DNA of 64,000 bases from Bacteroidales bacterium UBA1195 (GCA_002309855.1 DBYD01000031.1:61830-125829), one strand, 5' to 3'; shown: positions 30,346-39,418, counted from the stretch's first letter. The notes: generated by a model from the sequence alone, not told the origin. Numbers and translations are program-made.

Positions 30346-31542
30346 ATGGAACAACTTAAAACACAACATTTAAGGCTAATATCTAATTTGAGTGTGAAAC
30401 ACAAGCGCAGCCTGATTGATGTCATAAACTGGAATGCTCCGCTTATCGGAATCAGAGGCGCACGTGGTGTGGGCAAGACAACCATGTTGTTGCAGCATAT
30501 CAAGGAAAATTATGGCTCAAATCCCAATATCGCCCTTTATGCGAGTATGGATCATCTCTATTTTACACGCCATAGCCTGTTGGAGATGGCGGAGGAATTC
30601 TATAAGCATGGAGGGCGTTGCCTTTATCTTGACGAAGTGCACAAATACGAGGGCTGGAGTCGCGAAATCAAGAATATTTACGACAGTCTGCCCGAACTGA
30701 AAGTGGTGTTCACCGGTTCTTCTCTGCTCAATATACTGAATGCGGAAGCTGACTTGTCGCGCCGATGTGCCAGTTATGAGATGCAGGGGCTTTCGTTCAG
30801 GGAATACCTTTTGTTCAGGCACAACATAAAACTGCCGGTGTTTTCCTTGGAAGATATCCTTGTGCATCCGTTGGAGGCTTCGGAAGAGGTGATGCGCGAG
30901 TGTTTTCCTTTACAGCATTTTCCACAATACCTGCAGCAGGGCTATTACCCGTTTTTTTTGCAAAAAAATATGGATTATTTAACTCAAGTCCAGAAAGTTG
31001 TAAACATGATTCTGGAGATTGAGCTGCCACAGCTCGGCAATGTTGATGTGGCCAATGTGCGCAAGTTGCGCAGTCTGCTTTCGGTGTTGAGCAGCGGTGT
31101 CCCTTTTGCGGTTGACATCAGTAAAATGTCGCAGGCCTCCGAGCTGAACCGTAACACCATACTTTTGTATCTTGCGCATCTGCATCGCGCACGTCTGGTC
31201 AATTTGCTCTATAGCGACACTCGGAATCTGAAACGGATGCAGAAACCTGATAAAATCTATATGGAGAACACGAACCTGCTTCATGCGCTTTCGCTTTCAC
31301 AGGTGGAGGCGGGAACAGCCAGGGAGACTTTCTTTGTAAACCAGTTGATGCAACAGCACGAAGTGGAATACGGACGTGGTGCAGACTTTGTCATTGACCG
31401 GAAGTATACCATTGAGGTTGGAGGTCAAAGCAAAGACGGAAAGCAGATTGCCGGTGTGCCGGATGCGTTCATCGCGGCGGATGGGATGGAGTATGCTTTG
31501 GGCAACAAAATTCCGTTATGGCTCTTCGGTTTCCTTTATTGA
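30346..31542 (+). CDS. AAA_14/DUF4143-type ATPase
   Basis: A 398-residue ATPase. Walker A is GARGVGKTT at 38-46 and Walker B is LYLDEVH at 93-99; sensor 1 is in VVFTGSSLLNI (about 126-136). The C-terminal half resembles DUF4143, with a winged-helix-like part (SELNRNTILLYLAHLHRARLV) and a nuclease-like end (GADFVIDRKYTIEVGGQSKDG), in which Asp and Glu-x-Gly-Gly-x-x-Lys resemble a PD-(D/E)xK core. This family is widespread in Bacteroidales as orphan genes of unknown role, possibly defence or mobile-element related. The palindrome before it suggests autoregulation or a dedicated repressor. Confidence 0.85.
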   Translation: MEQLKTQHLRLISNLSVKHKRSLIDVINWNAPLIGIRGARGVGKTTMLLQHIKENYGSNPNIALYASMDHLYFTRHSLLEMAEEFYKHGGRCLYLDEVHKYEGWSREIKNIYDSLPELKVVFTGSSLLNILNAEADLSRRCASYEMQGLSFREYLLFRHNIKLPVFSLEDILVHPLEASEEVMRECFPLQHFPQYLQQGYYPFFLQKNMDYLTQVQKVVNMILEIELPQLGNVDVANVRKLRSLLSVLSSGVPFAVDISKMSQASELNRNTILLYLAHLHRARLVNLLYSDTRNLKRMQKPDKIYMENTNLLHALSLSQVEAGTARETFFVNQLMQQHEVEYGRGADFVIDRKYTIEVGGQSKDGKQIAGVPDAFIAADGMEYALGNKIPLWLFGFLY

Positions 31543-31623
31543 TTGGAAACCGTTGTGATTCTTCGGCAGTTTGTCCGGTCGAAAATATTTTCCGAAAATA
31601 GTGCACCGCGTTGATATTTTGAT

Positions 31624-31631
31624 TACTTTTG
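31624..31631 (+). promoter_or_regulatory. -7 box (TACTTTTG) at the head of the surface-protein locus
   Basis: TACTTTTG followed by CAAATT, 100 bases before the lipoprotein start; the leader is AT-rich and long enough to hold regulation, but I see no defined structure in it. Confidence 0.6.
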
Positions 31632-31730
31632 CAAATTCAAATGAGTATTAATTTAATTGTATAATTACAATAAGTTCGTTTTTTTTTGTTTTGTTTTTGA
31701 AATATGTCTAACAAATAATAATTTGTTGAA

Positions 31731-32351
31731 ATGAATGCATTTAAACATTTTGTATGGATTGCCGTTGCGGCAATGGTAATGGTTGGTTGCAGCAGTTCGA
31801 AACATGCTGTGGATTCAAAAATCACCAAACAGACCAGTCTTGAAGGTGAAAAGGTGATGGTTGAGACTGCAAAGATGCAGGGGATTGAAATGGTTGAAGG
31901 TCTGAGTGAGGACGGCACCAAAATCAAAAAGGTGCCCTATAAGTGGTTTGCCGGTATCGGTAAGGCCGATGACAAGCAGACCGCCATTGAGATGGCCGAA
32001 CTGGAGGCCAGAGCCACAATCTCCCGTATTATTGAGAATCTTGTGATGGCCTGTGCCGAGCGTGGCAGCCTGGCCAATAACGGTGAGGTGCAGAAGGCAC
32101 TTTCCTCGCATTGGCAGCAGGTTAGCCGGAGCATACAGAATGCCTGCGAACCTTTTGGTGAAACTAAGATTGAGTATAGCCAATCGACCAAAATGTACAC
32201 AGTGACCTCCAAGGTGGGCATCCGTGGCGACAAGTTCCAGCAGATGCTCAACAACGCGGGCAATTTCAAGCCAAGCAGTCTTAGCGGCAAAGATTTGGAG
32301 GATTTCATTGAGGTGAACAGACAGATTATTGAGGCCGCCAAAGGAAACTGA
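31731..32351 (+). CDS. LPP20-like lipoprotein
   Basis: A 206-residue lipoprotein: signal sequence with lipobox MVMVGC (Cys20), then a mature part with PYKWFAGIGKADDKQTAIEMAELEARATI, a pattern like LPP20/FlgT-N-like domains in which a short strand is followed by a long helix of AxxxAxxxA type. A closely similar protein lacking the lipobox is encoded at 33390-33965. It is probably anchored in the outer membrane, inner or outer leaflet. It is the first gene of the locus that leads into the CsgG/lectin-like array, and CsgG-like and LPP20-like proteins often occur together in outer-membrane assemblies. Confidence 0.7.
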   Translation: MNAFKHFVWIAVAAMVMVGCSSSKHAVDSKITKQTSLEGEKVMVETAKMQGIEMVEGLSEDGTKIKKVPYKWFAGIGKADDKQTAIEMAELEARATISRIIENLVMACAERGSLANNGEVQKALSSHWQQVSRSIQNACEPFGETKIEYSQSTKMYTVTSKVGIRGDKFQQMLNNAGNFKPSSLSGKDLEDFIEVNRQIIEAAKGN

Positions 32352-32403
32352 AAAAGCGAATAATTGAAAGTAAACATTTTGGACACTTCCATTGCATAAA
32401 ATC

Positions 32404-33393
32404 ATGAAACATCTTTTTATTGCCTTGTTTCTGGTTGCAAGTGTTGTTGCCACAGCGCAGAATTATCCGTCTGATTGGGCGAAATATACCTCCGACAGAT
32501 ATTTTCACGATGTGGAGAGCGCATCCGGCAAGCAGGCCGCACTCGAACTGGCTCGCACCAGCCTGGCCCGTCAGGTGCAGGTGCGCGTCAGCGAGGTGAG
32601 CCAGATGAACAAGGATGTGGTCAACGGTCGTTCGACCATTTTCTATAGTTCGAGCAAGACCTTCTTCACCGATGTGGACATGAACTTGGCCGAGACAAAA
32701 AGCTACTACAACGAAGCTGCCGGAAAGTACTATGTGCTTGTTTATATTGACAAGGTGGCGGCCTGCACCTTTTATGAGAACGAGGTTAGGATGCTTATCA
32801 GCAATACGGACAACACTCTTGGCATTGCAGGCAACTATATTGCGACCGGTTTCAAGCAGAAGGCGAAAGCCGAGTTGGAAAAGATGCTGAAGCAGTTCGA
32901 CGGGGCAGGCAAGTCCTTTTTCTGGCTCAACGTGTTCGGCTTTGACGAAGTGCAGCTGCACCGGTATCTTACCAAGTTGCAAGATAATGAACAGACCGCC
33001 AAACAGTGGCTTGCCGACTTGGAATACGGCACCACCTATTGCGTGGTATGCGATGCTGACCTTTTCGGCAAGAAGTATCTCAAACTGGCGAATGAGGTTA
33101 AAGGCGAGCTCTCGGCTTCGGGCTGCAATTTTGTGGACGACCCCTCATTGGCCGATTATGTCATCCGCATCAGTGCCTCTGCCCGAAAGTACAATGAATT
33201 TCAGGGTGCCTATTTCACTTATGTGGATGCGACGGTTACTGTTGACAAGAGTGCCACCAGCCAGCGTATTTTTGAGGATGAGGTTTCCGAGAAAGGTTCC
33301 CATACAATCAACTACGATGAGGCCGCCCGCGACGGATACAAAAAGATAAGCAAGGCAATTGTTAAAATGTTAAAAGATAATATCAAGTTATGA
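32404..33393 (+). CDS. Exported protein of the LPP20/CsgG-associated type
   Basis: A 329-residue protein with a signal peptide (MKHLFIALFLVASVVATAQ). The first half (about 20-140) contains ASGKQAALELARTSLARQV, again the LPP20-like helix, and a strand series (YYVLVYIDKVAA). The second half (about 215-325) carries a strand-helix pattern (CDADLFGKKYLKLANEVKG, DYVIRISASARKYNEF) typical of small exported ABC-type or CsgG-partner domains. Function unknown. The next gene overlaps its stop in an ATGA, so the two are co-translated. Confidence 0.6.
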   Translation: MKHLFIALFLVASVVATAQNYPSDWAKYTSDRYFHDVESASGKQAALELARTSLARQVQVRVSEVSQMNKDVVNGRSTIFYSSSKTFFTDVDMNLAETKSYYNEAAGKYYVLVYIDKVAACTFYENEVRMLISNTDNTLGIAGNYIATGFKQKAKAELEKMLKQFDGAGKSFFWLNVFGFDEVQLHRYLTKLQDNEQTAKQWLADLEYGTTYCVVCDADLFGKKYLKLANEVKGELSASGCNFVDDPSLADYVIRISASARKYNEFQGAYFTYVDATVTVDKSATSQRIFEDEVSEKGSHTINYDEAARDGYKKISKAIVKMLKDNIKL

Positions 33394-33965
33394 AACAGCA
33401 TGTGATATTTTTTACGGCACTGATGGTGGTAGCCGTATTTGGAGCCAAAGCTCAGGACAAGAAAACCATTACCAAAAAGAATTTGAAACTTCAGGGTGTG
33501 GAAATGGTGGAAACACTCAACGAGGACGGTACGGACATGATAAAACGGCCATATCGCTGGTTTGCAGGTATGGCTGAGGCTGATGTGCAGTCGGTGGCCG
33601 TGGAGATGGCGCAATTGGAGGCCTACGCCGCCATATCGCGAGTGATTGAAAATTTGGTGACCACCCAGGCCGAACGTGGCACCGTAGCTGTGAACGGCAA
33701 TGTGCAGAAGGCACTCAAATCGCATTGGGAACAGATGAGTATGAGTATCCAGAAGGCCTGTGAACCATTCGGTGAAACTGAGGTGAACTATGATAGTGAA
33801 ACAGGCATTTATGAGGTGGTTGCCAAGGTGGGTATCCGTGGTGACCGCTATGTGAAACTGCTGGACGGTGCAAAAAAAGCGCAGCCGGAAGGTTTGACCG
33901 GTGACGACTTGAAGCAGTTCAACGCCGCCAACGAAGCCATTATTGATGCCGCAAAAGGAAACTGA
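33390..33965 (+). CDS. LPP20-like exported protein, paralogue of the 31731 gene
   Basis: A 191-residue protein. After a signal peptide (VIFFTALMVVAVFGAKAQ) it follows the 31731 product closely: QGVEMVETLNEDGT, PYRWFAGMAEADVQSVAVEM, ISRVIENLVTTQAERG, CEPFGETEVNYDSETGIYEV, VGIRGDRYVKLL. The lipobox Cys is missing, so it is likely soluble in the periplasm or held by its lipoprotein paralogue. The pair probably arose by duplication and may form mixed assemblies. It lies 21 bases before the first array gene. Confidence 0.7.
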   Translation: MKQHVIFFTALMVVAVFGAKAQDKKTITKKNLKLQGVEMVETLNEDGTDMIKRPYRWFAGMAEADVQSVAVEMAQLEAYAAISRVIENLVTTQAERGTVAVNGNVQKALKSHWEQMSMSIQKACEPFGETEVNYDSETGIYEVVAKVGIRGDRYVKLLDGAKKAQPEGLTGDDLKQFNAANEAIIDAAKGN

Positions 33966-33986
33966 TAACCATATACGCATTTATAT

Positions 33987-35225
33987 ATGAAACAGATTCT
34001 GATAACAGTTGTGCTGGTAATCTCAACAGTGTTTTCACTTTCCGCCCAACAGAACATAAAGAAAGTGGCAATTCTAGAAACCGTTGACAAGGAGGGCAGC
34101 GTGCCGTATGGAATACGCCTGCAGCTGCGTAGCAGCCTTACCTATGCCATTTCAAACACTCCCGGTTATGAAGGTTACGACCGTGTTGACATGTCTTCGA
34201 TTATGGGTGAGCACAACTTCCAGCGTACCGGTATGGTGAGTGATGCGCAGATAAAAAAACTCGGTGAGATGACAGGAGCTAACTCCATTCTTGTGGCGGA
34301 GGCCGCAATGTACGATGCCAACCACATCATCATTACTGCGAAGATACTGAGTGTCGTGACTGCTGGAGTGGAGGCTGCCGCACCACCTAAGGTTTCAAGT
34401 ATTGATCCGGAATCCATGGAAAAAGCTTGTATTGAATTGGCGAAGAAACTGCTTGGAAAAACCTCCGGTGATGGTTCTTATGCGGTAATGCCTGGTGGTG
34501 GGAACTCTTCCAACCAGCAGGGAGCTTCCATGATAACCATAAGGGCGGGCAATGTGAGTTTTGAGATGGTGAAGGTGGAGTCCGGAAGTTTTGTCATGGG
34601 CTGCACGGGCGAGCAGGGCGGAGACTGCGATGATGATGAGAAACCTTATCACCGCGTGACCATTTCCCAGGACTACTACATCGGGAAGTTTGAGGTGACG
34701 CAGGAGCTGTATGAGGCGGTGATGGGGGTGAACCCGAGCAACTGGAAGGCCTTCGACCGTCCTGTGGAAATCGTGAGCTGGAACGATGCGATGGAGTTTT
34801 GTGCCGAACTGAGCCGCATGACAGGACGTCGCTTCACCCTGCCCACGGAGGCGGAGTGGGAGTATGCCGCCCGTGGCGGCAGGAAGTCCACCAGCGCCAA
34901 ATACAGTGGCAGTTCCAGTGTGACCAATGTGGCGTGGTACAATGGAAACAGTGGCAGCCAGACCCATCCGGTGGGTAAGCTCCGTCCCAACGAGCTGGGC
35001 ATCTATGACATGAGCGGCAATGTGTGGGAGTGGTGTCTGGATTGGAAAGGAAGTTACAGTAGTGCGAGCCAGACCGACCCTATGGGACCCGGTTCGGGCT
35101 CCTACCGCGTGCTGCGCGGCGGTAGCTGTTACCAAAGCGCGGGGGGCTGCCGTGTTTCGCTCCGGAGCGACTTCCCCCCTGGTAACGCGCTCCAAAACAT
35201 CGGATTCCGTGTTGTCCTCCATTAG
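33987..35225 (+). CDS. Array gene A: CsgG-like plus FGE/lectin-like protein with variable C-terminus
   Basis: A 412-residue exported protein (signal MKQILITVVLVISTVFSLSA). Residues about 25-160 are CsgG-like: KKVAILETVDKEG, YDRVDMSSIMGEHNFQRTG, KLGEMTGANSILVAEA. A Gly/Ser-rich linker (about 165-180) leads to an FGE-sulfatase/SUMF1 fold: MVKVESGSFVMGCTGEQGG, KFEVTQELYEAVMGVNPSNW, LPTEAEWEYAARGG, GIYDMSGNVWEWC, RVLRGGS and GFRVVLH. The two Cys needed for formylglycine formation are not both present, so it is probably a binding domain. Its last 40 codons are a variable region. The FGE part is closest to array gene C. Confidence 0.85.
   Translation: MKQILITVVLVISTVFSLSAQQNIKKVAILETVDKEGSVPYGIRLQLRSSLTYAISNTPGYEGYDRVDMSSIMGEHNFQRTGMVSDAQIKKLGEMTGANSILVAEAAMYDANHIIITAKILSVVTAGVEAAAPPKVSSIDPESMEKACIELAKKLLGKTSGDGSYAVMPGGGNSSNQQGASMITIRAGNVSFEMVKVESGSFVMGCTGEQGGDCDDDEKPYHRVTISQDYYIGKFEVTQELYEAVMGVNPSNWKAFDRPVEIVSWNDAMEFCAELSRMTGRRFTLPTEAEWEYAARGGRKSTSAKYSGSSSVTNVAWYNGNSGSQTHPVGKLRPNELGIYDMSGNVWEWCLDWKGSYSSASQTDPMGPGSGSYRVLRGGSCYQSAGGCRVSLRSDFPPGNALQNIGFRVVLH
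35103..35222 (+). other. Variable region of array gene A (DGR-type VR)
   Basis: 40 codons, same length as in the five other genes. Twelve of the 14 scored variable positions have codons ending in C (tac, agc, gac, ttc, ctc, atc and others); two are caa, so this copy has drifted most. The end uses GGA TTC CGT GTT, as in gene E. Confidence 0.7.
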
Positions 35226-35345
35226 TTTGCTACGAAAAATCCATCAGTCATACTAAGCTAAAAAAACGGTTTATGATAGTGAAGCGGAGCGGGAGCGGAA
35301 CGGAGTGCAGCGACAGGCGCAGCGGAAACATCATAAACCGCCGGT
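35226..35345 (+). repeat. Intergenic array repeat, unit 1
   Basis: Begins right after the stop with TTTGCTACGAAAAA and ATCCATCAGTCATACTAAGC, then 11-base inverted arms CGGTTTATGAT (35267-35277) and ATCATAAACCG (35330-35340) around a GC-rich purine-heavy centre. Confidence 0.8.
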
Positions 35346-35382
35346 GGAAAATAAGAATTACAATCAAGCAAATAATAAAATT

Positions 35383-36636
35383 GTGAAACGATTATTGATT
35401 TTTTTATTCATGCTGTCTGTTTCAGTGGCTTCTATAGCTCAGAGCAAGCCTAAGAAGGTTGCCGTATGGGAGACCCAGCGCATTGGCGATGATATCTCGT
35501 TGTTCAAGGGTACATTGGTGCGCGGTGCCATTGAGGAGGCTGTAGATAATACTCCAGGTTATGTCAAATATGACAGGGCCATGTTCGATGCAATTGTAGC
35601 TGAGCACAAATTCCAGCGTTCAGGTGCTGTTAAGGATGATGATATGAGGAAAATGGGTGAAATGGCCGGTGTGCAATATGTTATTGTTCCAGAATGTGCT
35701 ATTGAGGACGGGTATTTTGTGCTTAACGTAAGAATGCTTGATGTGGAGTCCGGACAATCGAAAACAGTGCAGGAGATTCCGGCCAATACTGTACCTGAAA
35801 TAAAGGCGGCCTGCACAAAGTTGTCTGCGCGTCTGTTTGGCAATTCGGGTGGTAGTTCTTATGTGCGTTCTGGCGGAGGTGGCAACACCACCACGCAGCG
35901 CGGCCAGGATTTCACGGAGACAGCTTTCGGCATCAACATGCGGATGGTATATGTGGAGGGCGGCACCTTCACCATGGGCTGTACTGGCGAGCAGGGCAGC
36001 GATTGTGAAGATGACGAGTCTCCCAACCGGCAGACCACTGTCAGTTCATACTACATCGGTATGTTGGAGGTGACACAGAGCCAGTGGGAGAAGGTGATGG
36101 GAACTTCCATTTATCAGCAGCAGTCCAAAGCAGATGCTTCGAAAACCTATGGCACCGGTGCCGACTACCCGATGTATTATGTGAGTTGGGAGGAGGCGAA
36201 GGAGTTTTGCACCCGCCTAAGTCGTCAGACTGGAAGGAACTATACACTGCCCACCGAGGCGGAGTGGGAGTATGCCGCCCGTGGTGGGAAGAAAAACGAA
36301 GGGACGAAGTACAGTGGGGGCTGGAGTGTAGGTGATGTGGCGTGGTATGATGGAAACAGCGGCAGTTCCACGCATCCGTGTGGAACCAAGCGTCCAAATG
36401 CGCTTGGCATCTACGACATGAGCGGCAACGTATGGGAGTGGTGCGAGGACTGGTATGGCAGCAAATACCTGCAGTATGACAATAACAACCCCAAAGGTGC
36501 CAGTTCAGGCTCCTGCCGCGTGTTGCGCGGCGGTAGCTGGAGCTACGGCGCGAGGAACTGCCGTGTTTCGGATCGGATCAACAGCGCTCCTGGCAACCGG
36601 AACGACGACGACGGGTTTCGCGTTGTCCTCCATTAG
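35383..36636 (+). CDS. Array gene B: CsgG-like plus FGE/lectin-like protein with variable C-terminus
   Basis: A 417-residue exported protein. The start is a GTG at 35383 (VKRLLIFLFMLSVSVASIAQS); the sequence before it belongs to the intergenic repeat. The CsgG-like part (about 20-150) has KKVAVWETQRIGDD, YDRAMFDAIVAEHKFQRSG and KMGEMAGVQYVIVPE. The FGE part starts at about 190 (MVYVEGGTFTMGCTGEQGS, TLPTEAEWEYAARGGKK, NALGIYDMSGNVWEWCEDW) and is nearly identical to that of gene F, including the SKYLQYDNNNPKGASSG loop. The 40-codon variable end differs fully from gene F at the variable positions. Probably surface-displayed ligand-binding protein. Confidence 0.85.
   Translation: MKRLLIFLFMLSVSVASIAQSKPKKVAVWETQRIGDDISLFKGTLVRGAIEEAVDNTPGYVKYDRAMFDAIVAEHKFQRSGAVKDDDMRKMGEMAGVQYVIVPECAIEDGYFVLNVRMLDVESGQSKTVQEIPANTVPEIKAACTKLSARLFGNSGGSSYVRSGGGGNTTTQRGQDFTETAFGINMRMVYVEGGTFTMGCTGEQGSDCEDDESPNRQTTVSSYYIGMLEVTQSQWEKVMGTSIYQQQSKADASKTYGTGADYPMYYVSWEEAKEFCTRLSRQTGRNYTLPTEAEWEYAARGGKKNEGTKYSGGWSVGDVAWYDGNSGSSTHPCGTKRPNALGIYDMSGNVWEWCEDWYGSKYLQYDNNNPKGASSGSCRVLRGGSWSYGARNCRVSDRINSAPGNRNDDDGFRVVLH
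36514..36633 (+). other. Variable region of array gene B (DGR-type VR)
   Basis: All 14 scored variable codons are NNC (tgc, agc, agc, tac, ggc, aac, atc, aac, agc, aac, aac, gac, gac, gac). The invariant frame R-V-L-R-G-G, C-R-V-S, P-G and GFRVVLH is kept. Confidence 0.8.
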
Positions 36637-36755
36637 TTTGCTACGAAAAAATCCATCACTCATACTAAGTTAAAAAACGGTTTATGATAATGAAGCGGAG
36701 CGGGAGCGGAACGGAGTGCAGCGACAGGCGCAGCGGAAACATCATAAACCGTCGG
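36637..36755 (+). repeat. Intergenic array repeat, unit 2
   Basis: Same element as unit 1, with arms at 36678-36688 and 36741-36751. Confidence 0.8.
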
Positions 36756-36794
36756 CGGAAAATAAGACTTACAATCAAGCAAAATAATAAAATT

Positions 36795-38063
36795 GTGAAA
36801 CGATTATTGATTTTTGCGGCTTTGATAGTGTGTTCTCTAATCACTTTGGGGCAGAATGTAAAAAAGGTTGCTATGTTGGAAACTCTTAATGGGGATAAGA
36901 GTGTCGGAGATTTGGCATTTGAGCTGAACATGGTACGAGGTGAATTGATTAAAGCTATTTGCCTCCAATCAGGATATAGAGCATTTATGCGTACTGATAT
37001 TGATCAGCTAATGAAAGAGTATGGTTTTCAAAATTCAGGAATGGTGGCCGATGCTCAAAGAAAAAGAATCGGAGAAATGGCAGGTGCCGATTTTATTTGT
37101 GTTTCAAAACTTACAAAGAAACAATCCTTTTTTTATATTGAGGCATACTTGGTTGATATTGTTACTGGTGAATATTCCGTTCCTGCAACGCAATATGTGA
37201 CATTAAGAGGTAATGATTATGCCGAATTATTTGAAAAGTGTAAAACTCTGGCTCAAGAATTGTTGGGTAATGTTGGCCCTTCTGTTACTACGCCGCCCCG
37301 TACTCCTGTAATAACACCTTCCATACCGTCAACTCCTATAGCAGATGGAAACTACAATGTCAATAGAAACTATAATGGATTCTATATTTGCGGAAATCAG
37401 AGGACTGATTACTCTGATGTTGCGGACGCCTTAAAGGGATTGGCTGATGCAGTCAACAAATGGGGAGAACTTCGTACAGGTGCAATACTTGAAAACGGGA
37501 ATGGTATAGTTATATATGGTGGTAATGGCTATAAATACATGGGTTTTTCTGCTGATTTTAGTGCAACTTTTTTGGAAAAGTTAAAAAAATGCCACGATGA
37601 AAAGGAAATCATTAAAGACATTACTGTTAATTCGAAAGGTCATTATGTCATTATTTATGGGAATGATTACTACCGCACCGATGGATTACCAGAATCTTTC
37701 TTGAAAAAAATAAAAAAAAGCAGTGATGACGATGAAGATGTTATTTATTCTGTTTCCATAGACAATTCTGACAATTGGGCGTTTGTTTCGAAGAAGTTTT
37801 TCTGTGCTTCAAATAATGATGACTATGAATTTATGCGAGAGGCTAAAAATAAGTTTGGTCATATTGAGTCGGTATGTATTACACTTAAGGGAATTGTTGT
37901 ATGTTGCGAAAAAGGAGTATATTTTAGGGGGATACCAAAGAAAGTTGTTGATAAGTTGATAGAGTTTATGGATAAAGGTAAAATCCCCAAAGTAATTAAG
38001 TATACTGATAGTGGAACATGTTTTATTACTGATGGAGAAAAAACGTATGTTTTTTATATGTAA
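36795..38063 (+). CDS. Array member with CsgG-like N-domain and a different repeat C-domain
   Basis: A 422-residue exported protein starting at a GTG (VKRLLIFAALIVCSLITLGQ). The N-terminal CsgG-like domain (KKVAMLETLNGDKS, FMRTDIDQLMKEYGFQNSG, IGEMAGADFICVSK) matches its neighbours, but no FGE domain and no variable region follow. After a Pro/Thr-rich linker come about four repeats of roughly 50 residues with the pattern GIVIYGGNGYKYMGFSADF, HYVIIYGNDYYRTDGLPESF, WAFVSKKFFCAS and GIVVCCEKGVYFRGIPKKVV, likely beta-propeller-like or WG-like blades. The codon use is more AT-rich than in the FGE genes. The next gene starts 4 bases after the stop with no array repeat between. Confidence 0.7.
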   Translation: MKRLLIFAALIVCSLITLGQNVKKVAMLETLNGDKSVGDLAFELNMVRGELIKAICLQSGYRAFMRTDIDQLMKEYGFQNSGMVADAQRKRIGEMAGADFICVSKLTKKQSFFYIEAYLVDIVTGEYSVPATQYVTLRGNDYAELFEKCKTLAQELLGNVGPSVTTPPRTPVITPSIPSTPIADGNYNVNRNYNGFYICGNQRTDYSDVADALKGLADAVNKWGELRTGAILENGNGIVIYGGNGYKYMGFSADFSATFLEKLKKCHDEKEIIKDITVNSKGHYVIIYGNDYYRTDGLPESFLKKIKKSSDDDEDVIYSVSIDNSDNWAFVSKKFFCASNNDDYEFMREAKNKFGHIESVCITLKGIVVCCEKGVYFRGIPKKVVDKLIEFMDKGKIPKVIKYTDSGTCFITDGEKTYVFYM

Positions 38064-38067
38064 AAAT

Positions 38068-39300
38068 ATGAAAAAATTACTGATTCTTGCAACCTTGCTG
38101 ACACTCTCCTTATGTGCCATGGCTCAGAGCAAGCCTAAAAAGGTTGCTGTATGGGATGCCAAGTGCATTGGAACAGATGACCTGTTGTTCGAGGCCGATG
38201 TGGTTCAAGGTAGCTTGGAAGAGGCTGTGGACAATATGTCCGGTTATGTCAAATACGACAGGGCAATGTTTGATAAAGTCATGAAGGAACACAATTTTGA
38301 GCGTTCTGGAGCTGTAAATGACAATCAAATCAAGGAAATGGGTGAATATGCGGGTGTGGATTATATCTTTGTGCCTTCTGTGTCCTCAAAATCTGGATAT
38401 ATTAACATTGTGGTGCGGTGTATTGACATTAAAACAGGTGAGTCTGTGACAAGGCAGCAACTATCCTCGGCTGAACCACCTGAAATTCAAAAGGCGTGTG
38501 TCAAGATTGCTGAACGGATGCTTGGTGGTAATTCCGGTTCTGACCGCATATACACACAGCCCCGTCCTGGTGGCGGAAACTTTTCCAGCCAGCAGGGAGC
38601 TTCCACGATAACCATAAGGGTTGGCAATGTGAGTTTTGACATGGTGAAGGTGGAGGCGGGCAGCTTTATCATGGGTTGCACGGGCGAGCAGGGTGGAGAG
38701 TGCTATTATGACGAGAGCCCTTATCACCGCGTGACCATTTCCCAGGACTACTACATCGGAAAGTTTGAGGTGACGCAGGAACTGTATGAGGCGGTGATGG
38801 GGGTGAACCCGAGCAACTGGAAGGCATTCGACCGTCCTGTGGAAAGGGTGAGCTGGAACGATGCGATGGAGTTTTGTGCCGAGCTGAGCCGCATGACAGG
38901 CCGCCGCTTCACCCTGCCGACTGAGGCGGAGTGGGAGTATGCCGCCCGTGGCGGCAGAAAGTCCACCAATGCCAAATACAGCGGCAGTGCCAGTGTGTCC
39001 AATGTGGCGTGGTATGATGGGAACAGCGGCAACCAGACCCATCCGGTGGGTAAGCTCCGTCCCAACGAGCTGGGCATCTACGACATGAGCGGCAATGTAT
39101 TTGAATGGTGTCTGGACTGGTACGGAAGCTACAGCAGTGCGAGCCAGACCGACCCTATGGGACCCGGTTCGGGCTCCAGCCGCGTGTTGCGTGGCGGTGG
39201 CTGGGGCTACGGCGCGAGGTACTGCCGTGTTTCGAATCGGAACGGCAGCGCTCCTGGCTACCGGTACGGCTACAACGGGTTTCGCGTTGTCCTCCATTAG
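38068..39300 (+). CDS. Array gene C: CsgG-like plus FGE/lectin-like protein with variable C-terminus
   Basis: A 410-residue exported protein (signal MKKLLILATLLTLSLCAMAQ, which picks the ATG at 38068). The CsgG-like part has KKVAVWDAKCIGTDD, YDRAMFDKVMKEHNFERSG and EMGEYAGVDYIFVPS. The FGE part (MVKVEAGSFIMGCTGEQGG, ELYEAVMGVNPSNWKAFDR, NELGIYDMSGNVFEWCLDW) is close to gene A, and the first part resembles gene B, so the gene is a mosaic. The catalytic Cys pair of FGE is missing. It ends in the 40-codon variable region. Expected at the cell surface or in the periplasm. Confidence 0.85.
   Translation: MKKLLILATLLTLSLCAMAQSKPKKVAVWDAKCIGTDDLLFEADVVQGSLEEAVDNMSGYVKYDRAMFDKVMKEHNFERSGAVNDNQIKEMGEYAGVDYIFVPSVSSKSGYINIVVRCIDIKTGESVTRQQLSSAEPPEIQKACVKIAERMLGGNSGSDRIYTQPRPGGGNFSSQQGASTITIRVGNVSFDMVKVEAGSFIMGCTGEQGGECYYDESPYHRVTISQDYYIGKFEVTQELYEAVMGVNPSNWKAFDRPVERVSWNDAMEFCAELSRMTGRRFTLPTEAEWEYAARGGRKSTNAKYSGSASVSNVAWYDGNSGNQTHPVGKLRPNELGIYDMSGNVFEWCLDWYGSYSSASQTDPMGPGSGSSRVLRGGGWGYGARYCRVSNRNGSAPGYRYGYNGFRVVLH
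39178..39297 (+). other. Variable region of array gene C (DGR-type VR)
   Basis: All 14 scored variable codons are NNC (agc, ggc, ggc, tac, ggc, tac, aac, ggc, agc, tac, tac, ggc, tac, aac). Frame residues are the same as in B. Confidence 0.8.
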
Positions 39301-39418
39301 TTTGCTACGAAAAAATCCATCAGTCATACTAAGCTAAAAAAACGGTTTATGATAGTGAAGCGGAGTGGGAGCGGAATGGAGTGCAGCGACAGGCGCAGCG
39401 GAAACATCATTAACCGCC
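39301..39418 (+). repeat. Intergenic array repeat, unit 3
   Basis: Same element; arms at 39343-39353 and 39406-39416, the right arm with one mismatch. Confidence 0.8.
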
